The notes under the pieces: model-generated | Seen by the model: the letters and a program-made list of their open reading frames with translations, nothing else | Databases searched by the model: none | Told to the model about the DNA's origin: nothing | Position numbers and translations under genes: made by a program | Source of the DNA: JBEISR01 sp044337705 | GTDB lineage: Bacteria > Planctomycetota > Planctomycetia > Pirellulales > Pirellulaceae | NCBI GenBank assembly: GCA_044337705.1 | Contig: JBIINB010000083.1 | Span: 1 to 20,584 of the forward strand | Direction: 5' to 3' | DNA: 20,584 bases | Shown here: positions 14,344 to 20,584 of the stretch, piece after piece | Layout of the letters: the number at the start of each line of letters is the position of its first letter | Numbering within the stretch: the stretch's first letter is position 1

Positions 14344-16275
14344 ATGCATCCGTTGCTTTCTCGCATTGAGTCCGCTCGGGATCTTCACCGGATGTCCCTT
14401 CCGGAGCTGGAGCAGTTGGGATCGGAAATTCGCGATGTGCTGTGCAACCTGATGGCCACGCGGACCGCTCACTTCGCTTCCAACCTTGGCGTGGTGGAAC
14501 TGTGCCTGGCTCTTCACAGCGTCTTTGATTTCCAGGTCGATCGGTTGATCTGGGATACCGGCCACCAGATCTACCCGCACAAGCTGGTGACCGGTCGCTA
14601 CCACCAATTCGCTTCGATTCGCGAACGCGGTGGCTTGATGGGCTACCCAAACCCGGCCGAGAGTCCATACGATCTGTTCATGACCGGCCATGCCTCCTGC
14701 AGCATCTCCACCGCTCTAGGACTCAAGTCGGGCGATATCCTGATGCGTGAACCGCACCGGAGAAGCGTCGCGGTGATCGGCGATGGAGCCCTACCCAGCG
14801 GGATTGTCTTCGAAGCGATGAACAATGCCGGGGAATTGAACCAAGATCTGCTGGTCGTTCTCAACGACAATAAGATGTCGATTTGCCCGCGAGTCGGATC
14901 GGTCGCCAGATATCTCGATCGACTGCGCTCGAACCCGTACTACACCGGGTTCAAAAGCGAGGTGACGAAAATTCTCTCCAAAGTCCCCGTCCTAGGCGAT
15001 CCTGCGGAACGATTCCTGGCTCAAGTGAAGGAAGGGATGAAGGCGGGCTTGATCGGTGGCATGGTCTTCGAGGAATTCGGATTCCGCTACCTGGGGCCAA
15101 TCGACGGCCACGATTTGCCACTCCTGCGGAAATATCTGCAGATGGTCAAGGAAATCCATGGCCCCGTGCTGCTGCACGTCGTCACCGAGAAAGGGCATGG
15201 TTACCAGCCCGCCGCCGAAGACCCCGTCCTCTTCCACACCCCACCGGCATTCGTCGAAGAAGGGGGGAAGCCGAAATGGGTCAGCGGCAGTGGTCAGCCG
15301 GCCTTCACCAACTTCGCCCGCGATGCCATCGCTTCCCAGATGCGGAAGAATGATCGCATCACCGTGCTGACGGCTGCAATGTGCCAGGGGAATAAGTTGG
15401 AGCCGGTGCGGGACGAGTTCCCGAAGCGCTTCTTCGATGTGGGCATATGCGAATCGCATGCAGTCGCCTTCGCTGCCGGACAGGCCAAGGCGGGCATGCG
15501 TCCGATCGTCGCCATTTACAGCACCTTCCTGCAACGCAGCTTTGACCAGATCTTCCAGGAAGTATCGCTACAGAACCTGCCCGTCGTCTTCATGATGGAT
15601 CGAGCTGGCCTGGCCGGACCCGATGGCCCAACCCACCACGGCGTCTTCGATATTCCCTACATGCGACTCTTTCCCAACCTGATAATTCTGGCACCGGCCG
15701 ACCAGACGGAAGTCGAACCGATGCTGGAGTTTGCTCTGAAACAGCAGCAGCCGGTTGCTATCCGGTATCCCAAAGCGACAGCTCAACGTTTCGAACGGCC
15801 CCTGCAACCGATCGAACTGGGGAAGGCTCAGTCGATGAGGGAAGGGACCTGCGGAGCCATCGTCGCCTGTGGCGCCATGGTTGAACAGGCGCTCGAAGCC
15901 GCTCGGCGACTGGAAAACGAAGGACTGTCGGTGGCGGTAATCAACGCGAGGTTCATCAAGCCGCTGGACACCAATCTGCTCGGCAAACTTTTCGCTCATT
16001 GCGGCTGGGTCCTGACGGTAGAAGAGGGCGCCAGAATGGGAGGATTCGGCAGCGCCGTGGGCGAAGCGGCGGTCGACCATGGATGGGATGCGAGAAAACT
16101 TCGCTCCCTCGCCATCCCCGATCGCTATATCGAACATGGAGATCGAGGCCAACTCCTCGAAGAAATCGGTCTCGATCCGGACGGGATTGTAAAAGCGGCC
16201 CTGGAGATGCAAGAACGATTTCGGCAGATCAGAGGGAAGGCGCCTGCAGAACAGGCAGCTGTCGACGCCGTTTAA
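14344..16275 (+). CDS. dxs: 1-deoxy-D-xylulose-5-phosphate synthase
   Basis: This 643-residue thiamine-diphosphate enzyme condenses pyruvate and glyceraldehyde-3-phosphate, the first step of the MEP isoprenoid pathway. Motifs: 'HFASNLGVVEL' (His43), 'DTGHQIYPHK' (71-80), 'MTGHASCSISTALG', the ThDP/Mg site 'GDGAL' (146-150) with 'LNDNKMSI' (173-180), 'GPIDGHDLPLL', 'EKGHGYQPAAED', the catalytic Glu370 in 'DVGICESHAVAFAAG', and 'MDRAGLAGPDGPTHHGVFD'. The usual 'AEQHA' is 'CESHA', and 'DVGHQ' is 'DTGHQ'; both leave the catalytic Glu and His in place. The length is typical. The ATG follows the ispA stop by 5 nt. The next gene starts 148 nt downstream with no clear terminator between. Confidence 0.96.
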   Translation: MHPLLSRIESARDLHRMSLPELEQLGSEIRDVLCNLMATRTAHFASNLGVVELCLALHSVFDFQVDRLIWDTGHQIYPHKLVTGRYHQFASIRERGGLMGYPNPAESPYDLFMTGHASCSISTALGLKSGDILMREPHRRSVAVIGDGALPSGIVFEAMNNAGELNQDLLVVLNDNKMSICPRVGSVARYLDRLRSNPYYTGFKSEVTKILSKVPVLGDPAERFLAQVKEGMKAGLIGGMVFEEFGFRYLGPIDGHDLPLLRKYLQMVKEIHGPVLLHVVTEKGHGYQPAAEDPVLFHTPPAFVEEGGKPKWVSGSGQPAFTNFARDAIASQMRKNDRITVLTAAMCQGNKLEPVRDEFPKRFFDVGICESHAVAFAAGQAKAGMRPIVAIYSTFLQRSFDQIFQEVSLQNLPVVFMMDRAGLAGPDGPTHHGVFDIPYMRLFPNLIILAPADQTEVEPMLEFALKQQQPVAIRYPKATAQRFERPLQPIELGKAQSMREGTCGAIVACGAMVEQALEAARRLENEGLSVAVINARFIKPLDTNLLGKLFAHCGWVLTVEEGARMGGFGSAVGEAAVDHGWDARKLRSLAIPDRYIEHGDRGQLLEEIGLDPDGIVKAALEMQERFRQIRGKAPAEQAAVDAV

Positions 16276-16423
16276 GAAAGGTCCCAATGGTCCGGGTCCC
16301 ATTCGTTTCACAGAATGCGGACCGGTCCACAAAGATGGCCCGCTTTCGATCTTGACCCGGACCCGCCTTCTCCAGTACCAACTCCTTCAGTGTTCGTTCC
16401 GCCGCTCTTTGTGCAGGGAAGCC

Positions 16424-17587
16424 ATGAGCCAGAACCAATCGCCAGATGCTGTTCCGTTTTTTGATGTCAACCGCGGAAACCACCTGCATCGCCAGGAATT
16501 GCTCGATGCCCTGGCCAAAGTTATCGACAGCGGACGGTTCCTCCATGGCCCCGAAGTGACCCAACTGGAAGAATGGACGGCCCAGCAGGCAGCGGCTCCC
16601 TATGCCATCGGCTGCGCATCTGGTAGCGACGCTCTCATGTTGGCTCTCATGGCACTGGGAATCGGCCAGGGAGACGAAGTCATCGTTCCCAGCTTCACCT
16701 TCTTTGCAACCGCCAGCTGCGTCGAGCGGGTGGGCGCAAAAATCGTCTTTGCCGACATCGACCCAAATACATACAACATCTGCCCCAAATCGGTAGTCGC
16801 CTGCATCACGCCACGCACCAAGGCGATCATACCAGTCCATCTTTTTGGTCGCTGTGCACCGATGACCGAACTGCGGGAGATAGCCGATCACCACCGGATT
16901 CCGATCATCGAAGATGCAGCTCAAGCTATCGGCGCGGTTCATGCCGGCAAGCCGGCAGGGGCTTGGGGTGAGATCTGCTGCTTCAGCTTCTATCCGACCA
17001 AAAACCTGGGTGGCATGGGAGACGGTGGCATGATCGTCTGCCACAGCAAGGAACTGGCCGATCGCCTGCGGCTCTACGCCGCTCACGGCATGCAGCCCCG
17101 CTACTACCATCACGTTGTCGGCATCAACAGCCGCTTGGACACCTTCCAGGCTGCGGTTCTTCTGGTCAAAGCCGAAGAGACAGGCAGATATGCAGAGGCG
17201 CGGCGAGCCAATGCGTGGCGATATCGACAGGCGCTTGCAACGACATTTGCAAGTGTCGGGGTCGTGCTGCCTGATGAAGATCCCCAAGGTACCCACGTCT
17301 GGAATCAGTTCGGCATCCGAGTCCCCGACGGGCGACGAGACGCCCTGCGGTCGTATCTGGTGGAACGAGCGATTGGGACCGAGATTTACTATCCGATTCC
17401 ACTACACCTTCAGCAATGCTTCCGCCACCTGGGATACCGGGAAGGGATGCTACCGCATACCGAAGCCGCTTGCCGGGAAATCCTCCATCTTCCCATCTAT
17501 CCAGAACTGCGGCTGGACGAGCATCACCGGGTCTGCGAAGGGCTGAAGAATTTCTTCCAGTCTCAGTCGCTTCGACGTGCCGCCTGA
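16424..17587 (+). CDS. DegT/DnrJ/EryC1/StrS family PLP-dependent sugar aminotransferase
   Basis: This 387-residue protein belongs to the fold-type I nucleotide-sugar aminotransferases. Motifs: 'FFDVNRGNH' at the start, 'SGRFLHGPEV', 'CASGSDALMLAL', 'GDEVIVPSFTFFATA', 'FADIDPNTYNI', 'IPVHLFGR', 'IIEDAAQAIGA' with Asp164 for the PLP ring nitrogen, and 'SFYPTKNLGGMGDGG' with Lys193 as the Schiff-base lysine. The C-terminal 'IYYPIPLHLQ...LPIYPEL' is close to WbpE/FdtB-like members that aminate 3-keto nucleotide sugars for surface glycans. The exact sugar is unknown. The ATG at 16424 has AGGG just upstream. No partner glycan genes are next to it in this window. Confidence 0.93.
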   Translation: MSQNQSPDAVPFFDVNRGNHLHRQELLDALAKVIDSGRFLHGPEVTQLEEWTAQQAAAPYAIGCASGSDALMLALMALGIGQGDEVIVPSFTFFATASCVERVGAKIVFADIDPNTYNICPKSVVACITPRTKAIIPVHLFGRCAPMTELREIADHHRIPIIEDAAQAIGAVHAGKPAGAWGEICCFSFYPTKNLGGMGDGGMIVCHSKELADRLRLYAAHGMQPRYYHHVVGINSRLDTFQAAVLLVKAEETGRYAEARRANAWRYRQALATTFASVGVVLPDEDPQGTHVWNQFGIRVPDGRRDALRSYLVERAIGTEIYYPIPLHLQQCFRHLGYREGMLPHTEAACREILHLPIYPELRLDEHHRVCEGLKNFFQSQSLRRAA

Positions 17588-17871
17588 TCCGCCCGGCAGC
17601 CACCGGCGAACTGGAATTCGTCCGCTCGGGTGCATCATCTGCATCGCGACCTACCCAGTCGACGGCCTGCGAGGATTTTCTCCGCTTCTCAGCAGGCCAA
17701 TGCACCGTTGACCCCTTCACCCTCCCAAACAACAGTGCACGGATTCTCGAGGAGTTAGCTCTGCCGGGGCATAAGATGCAGATCAGCCTCACCACCGATA
17801 AAGTCGTGACAGCGATCCCCGGCGAGTGTCCGATCTGCATCCTGTTTCGGTTGCTTGTGTAGCCCCAATGG

Positions 17872-18013
17872 ATCAAGTGTTCGTCGATAACTGAGGGCAC
17901 CCGAACACAAAGCGCAGGTCCTAAACTATCTGAGGGCAACCAAAGGGAAACTCGTTTTACTCGTCAATTTCGGGGATTACCCCAAAGCAACCGTAACGCG
18001 ACTCGCGTTCTAG
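17872..18013 (+). pseudogene. Decayed 3' end of a GxxExxY-family gene
   Basis: From 17891 to the stop at 18011-18013 the frame encodes 40 residues, including 'EHKAQVLNYLRATKGK' and 'LVLLVNFGDYPKATVTRL'. This is the characteristic C-terminal part of GxxExxY (PDDEXK-like) proteins, where '(E)H.AQ(L/V)LNYLRAT' precedes 'LLxNFG'. An in-frame TAA stands directly before it (17888-17890). One base out of frame, 17872-17895 reads IKCSSITE, which fits the preceding family segment, so a frameshift is likely. The N-terminal 80 residues with the family-defining GxxExxY motif are not found upstream. These proteins are short, often multicopy, and of unclear function. I treat this as a broken remnant, not an expressed gene. 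Confidence 0.7.
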
Positions 18014-18599
18014 ATTTTCGTGCTTTTCATCCCTTTCGTGGTTCCCTGACAGGATCGAAGACAAACCCATCGCCCGTCAGTTCAAGCAACCCGGATGCCA
18101 TGTCATCCGCTACGACGTCACAATCCCCTTCAACGGCTCGCCGTTAGTTCAGGCCGATCTCAAAAAGCGTGGAGTTGCGATCTGCGAAGAATGCCACCCT
18201 TGCCCCCTTTGGTGGCCTAGCATGAGGCGCAGCATCCTTTGCACCACACCCTTTCAGGGGGAAATGTGGGGGTTACTTTTTGCGACCTCATGGATCTAAC
18301 TCTTGGATCTCGGCAAATCCGCCAACTTCTTGCTTTTCCCAACGCATTTCGGCTTGGGAATTCTGCCCTCACGAGAACTAAGTATCTCGGGAGACTAGGT
18401 GTCCATCGGATTTTCTTTCGATGGACCAATTTCTTTGAAAAAAATTGGGGCTCTTGTTTCAGCTTGAGCTGGCTTTATCGATCAAGTTGGGTTTAACGGC
18501 GGAATTCCCAAGGTCCAGGCGAATCTTTCGATGGCCATTGCACCTCTTGTTGCGACGCAGGGAGCAAGCAGAAACCAAGCAATGAAAAGATAGGCAGAT

Positions 18600-18627
18600 T
18601 TGATTCGCTTGGGGGCAACTCTAGGAT
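18600..18627 (+). promoter_or_regulatory. Candidate promoter of the ClpX-like gene
   Basis: TTGATT (18600-18605), 16 nt, TAGGAT (18622-18627): each hexamer matches the sigma-70 consensus at four of six positions. A start near 18634 would give a leader of about 43 nt ending in the strong ribosome site AAAAGGAG. Confidence 0.4.
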
Positions 18628-18676
18628 GCAAAAACCGCAACACCTCGCCCCCTGCTATCGAAAAGGAGTGCTTGCC

Positions 18677-20185
18677 ATGAACCACGCGCACGAAGCGTCG
18701 ACTCTCTTTTTTCCGCGGCCCAAAATGATGAAAGGATTCCTCGACCAGCGGGTCTGGGGCCAGGATTGGGCTAAGCGGCGTCTATGCAGCAATATCTACC
18801 ACCACTACATGGCTCAGGAGCGACGGCGAGCCGATGACGTCGACCATCGAATCCGGTTTCACGGGCTATTGATCGGCCCAACCGGATCGGGAAAAACGCT
18901 GATGATGAAGAGCATCACCGACTTTCTGGGAGTGCCGGTGGGCATCACCAGTGCCGCAGGTTTGGTGGAGGCTGGGTATCGAGGCAATTCGGTGGAGAAT
19001 GTGATTCGCAGCGTGGTGGATGCTGCTAATCGCGATCCTCGCCGTGCTGAAACGGGAATCGCCTTCGTCGATGAAATCGACAAGATCCGGCGCTGTTCGC
19101 TGACCGATCGGGATGTCAGTGGCGAAGGGGTGCAAAACGCACTCCTGACCATGATGGACGGGCGACTCTCCGATGGCGTCGACGGCAACAACTTCCCCAC
19201 AGTCGATACCTCACGCATGCTGTTCGTCATGGCCGGTGCTTTCGTAGGCCTGGAGGAGATCGTCTCCAAGAGACTGCAACTCCATGCGAAACGATTTGGT
19301 TTCTCCGAAGCTCTTGCTAACCGCCAGGTCGCGGTCGAGCCATCGACCGATCTGCTGGACCATGTGACCCCGGAAGATCTGATCGAATTTGGAATGATCC
19401 CGGAATTCGTCGGCCGTTTCTCCTGGATCGCCAACTTGAATCGGCTGACGGACGACGACATCTTCGCCATGCTCAAGTCGAATCTGCAGCATACCGCCCT
19501 GGCGATGCAGAAGCGGCAGGCGATGGAACATGGTGTCGAACTGACGATCACCGACGAGGCGCTCAAATACCTGACACGTAAAGCGGTGGAAAAGAACACC
19601 GGCATCCGAGGTGTCGATTCGGCGATTCGCCAGGTCACCGAAGATTTGATGTTCGAGATTCCGGAATTGGCGGACGCCGGAATCACGGAGATTCAGGTCG
19701 ACCTGGACTGCGTGCTTGGACAGGGGGCTCCGAAACTTACCAAAGGGACCTCCGATCAGGCTCGGCACGACATCGACCGTCGGCGGCGAGCCGCACAGTG
19801 GCTCGGTTCCGAAGGAGTTTGCGCCAAACAGCAGGCGAAGGAAGCGCGGCTGCTGGCGGAGGAACGGCGGAAGGTGATTCGAAAGGCCCAAAAACTCGAA
19901 GAGCATCGCAAGAAGCTAGCAAAGGAGCTGACCCATGCCGAATCGATCGACGATTTGATCGAATTCGATTTGGTGGCCGAGGAAGCGCCGGAATATCCAA
20001 AGATTGCACCGGAATCCGAAAAGCCCCCGGTGCGACGAGGACGGAAGAAGTCGGAGGAGCAGTCGAGCAACCAGGACAATCCAGAGTCCAGCTCACCGAA
20101 TTCCAAACCGAAGAAATGCCCTCGCTGCCGTACCAACTTGATCCAGGCCGATGGCACTTGCCAGCAATGCGATCTGCCCTTTTGA
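18677..20185 (+). CDS. ClpX-like AAA+ ATPase with C-terminal coiled coil and zinc ribbon
   Basis: This 502-residue protein starts at the ATG at 18677, with AAAAGGAG 8 nt upstream. The AAA+ core matches ClpX/HslU: Walker A GPTGSGKT (67-74), Walker B 'IAFVDEID' (128-135), 'SGEGVQNALLTMMDGR', 'MIPEFVGRF' (arginine finger region, 240-248) and sensor II 'NTGIRGV' (307-313). Differences from ClpX: no N-terminal four-Cys zinc domain (the core begins within 20 residues); pore loop GYVG is GYRG (100-103); and the ClpP-docking IGF position reads FGF (207-209, 'KRFGFSEA'). After the core comes a basic coiled coil (about 383-420), an acidic and low-complexity linker, and a C-terminal zinc ribbon with Cys481, 484, 495 and 498. 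No clpP is adjacent. It may be a diverged unfoldase with its own substrate set; the function is inferred from the fold only. Confidence 0.9.
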   Translation: MNHAHEASTLFFPRPKMMKGFLDQRVWGQDWAKRRLCSNIYHHYMAQERRRADDVDHRIRFHGLLIGPTGSGKTLMMKSITDFLGVPVGITSAAGLVEAGYRGNSVENVIRSVVDAANRDPRRAETGIAFVDEIDKIRRCSLTDRDVSGEGVQNALLTMMDGRLSDGVDGNNFPTVDTSRMLFVMAGAFVGLEEIVSKRLQLHAKRFGFSEALANRQVAVEPSTDLLDHVTPEDLIEFGMIPEFVGRFSWIANLNRLTDDDIFAMLKSNLQHTALAMQKRQAMEHGVELTITDEALKYLTRKAVEKNTGIRGVDSAIRQVTEDLMFEIPELADAGITEIQVDLDCVLGQGAPKLTKGTSDQARHDIDRRRRAAQWLGSEGVCAKQQAKEARLLAEERRKVIRKAQKLEEHRKKLAKELTHAESIDDLIEFDLVAEEAPEYPKIAPESEKPPVRRGRKKSEEQSSNQDNPESSSPNSKPKKCPRCRTNLIQADGTCQQCDLPF

Positions 20186-20308
20186 CCACGGATCCGATCG
20201 TCCATGCGATGGGAAAACCTCCGCCGCTTGCCACACGAAGCCAGCCAAAGCCCCTAGCCGCCGGTTCTTCTGGACGCTGAGCTTCGTACAAGCAACAGGC
20301 AAAGGAAC

Positions 20309-20329
20309 CCGGCCGCTAGCGCGGTCCGG
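20309..20329. terminator. GC-rich hairpin between convergent genes
   Basis: CCGGCCGC (20309-20316) pairs with GCGG and CCGG (20321-20329) across a one-base bulge. It lies between the ClpX-like stop and the tatD-like stop on the other strand. There is no T tract, so the terminator role is tentative. Confidence 0.35.
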
Positions 20330-20347
20330 CTAGACAAGATCGCACCG

Positions 20348-20584
20348 TCAACCTCGCAGTTTCGGAAAACACCGAAGAGCATTCGCCGTGGTGGCTGTCG
20401 CAAGGTCGGCTAGCGGGATACCACGCACCTGAGCGATGCACTGCGCGGTCGCAAGAACCCGCGATGGCTCATTCGCCCCCTTCGACCGAAAGGGCTCGGG
20501 CGCCAGGTACGGGCTGTCGGTCTCCACCAGGATTCGATCGAGCGGAATTCTTGCAGCGACGGCTCGAAGTGCCTCCGACTTCTT
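20348..20584 (-). CDS. TatD-family metal-dependent hydrolase/DNase (partial, 3' end)
   Basis: The last 78 codons are visible; the gene continues past the right edge. The fragment reads '...IPLDRILVETDSPYLAPEPF...', the TatD signature with the metal-binding Asp in 'ETDSPYLAP', followed by 'GANEPSRVL' and a final helix 'LATATTANALRCFP', as in TatD/YcfH proteins. Members are cytosolic metal-dependent 3'-5' exonucleases or related amidohydrolase-fold enzymes. The Phe-Arg-Ser-Lys-Gly segment matches the usual 'PFRGK' region. It is transcribed towards the ClpX-like gene, with 162 nt between the two stops. The specific paralogue cannot be told from the C-terminus. Confidence 0.93.
   Translation of the reverse strand, partial: KKSEALRAVAARIPLDRILVETDSPYLAPEPFRSKGANEPSRVLATAQCIAQVRGIPLADLATATTANALRCFPKLRG

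Larger units (their letters stand above)
17588..18676. other. Gene-poor interval of about 1.1 kb with decayed sequence
   Basis: No intact gene could be supported here. The left part (17588-17870) has open frames without recognisable motifs and a 10-bp inverted repeat (GATGCAGATC 17775-17784 / GATCTGCATC 17832-17841). The middle holds a decayed GxxExxY remnant followed by a T-rich 'TTTCGTG'-type segment (18013-18046). The right part (18260-18640) is visibly richer in A/T than the flanking genes. Short frames at 18217-18429 (-) and 18239-18496 (+) lack ribosome sites and recognisable domains. Likely an old insertion or interspersed repeat. Confidence 0.55.

Noticed and set aside
16276..16423. 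Possible terminator after dxs
   Set aside because: Only 5-bp stems and a GGACCGGTCC palindrome are present, with no T tract; not enough to call.
16229..17296. 355-codon minus-strand frame opposite the aminotransferase
   Set aside because: Shadow of a clearly assigned aminotransferase gene; no domain features.
17775..17841. 10-bp inverted repeat GATGCAGATC / GATCTGCATC as a transposon end
   Set aside because: No transposase, no target duplication and only 47 nt between the arms; could be chance or a weak RNA fold.
18217..18496. Two overlapping short frames (70 codons minus, 85 codons plus)
   Set aside because: No ribosome site, no family resemblance and opposite strands; likely chance frames in decayed sequence.
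1..20584. CRISPR arrays, tRNA/rRNA genes, insertion sequences, replication origin
   Set aside because: I looked for direct repeat arrays, cloverleaf ends, transposase motifs and DnaA-box clusters and saw none that could be supported.

Overview
The window looks like a chromosomal segment of a planctomycete, probably Pirellulales/Rhodopirellula-like. This is inferred from the protein sequences: an EF-Ts with 'ESAPV' where other bacteria have 'TDFV', a DXS with 'GICESHA', secreted PDZ/trypsin-like proteins, and small lineage-type hypotheticals. GC content is moderate to high, Shine-Dalgarno use is mixed and there is one TTG start. No tRNA, rRNA, CRISPR array or insertion sequence was recognised.

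Left part (1-5999, minus strand): four genes form a leftward operon of exported proteins. In transcription order these are a secreted beta-repeat protein with a possible NPCBM-like C-terminus, an intact trypsin/HtrA-like protease with one PDZ domain, a paralogue in which all three catalytic residues are replaced, and a third paralogue that is also fully inactivated, carries two PDZ domains and runs off the window. One live protease encoded with two dead copies is the most promising candidate for an undescribed system here.

Middle (6306-11054, plus strand): an NADPH:quinone oxidoreductase-type MDR protein, then rpsB, tsf and pyrH with clear hairpins/terminators between them, then a small TTG-initiated hypothetical gene where many bacteria have frr. 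A leftward UbiB/ABC1-type kinase gene (12846-11143) converges on this block.

Right part (13067-17587, plus strand): xseB, a short-chain polyprenyl diphosphate synthase gene (ispA type) and dxs make up an isoprenoid-precursor cluster, followed by a DegT/DnrJ/EryC1/StrS sugar aminotransferase. A gene-poor stretch of about 1.1 kb follows (17588-18676), holding the decayed 3' end of a GxxExxY-family gene. Next comes a ClpX-like AAA+ ATPase that lacks the usual N-terminal zinc domain and has a zinc ribbon at its C-terminus instead. The 3' end of a TatD-family nuclease gene, on the minus strand, closes the window.

All assignments come from reading motifs in the sequence; no database search was possible.
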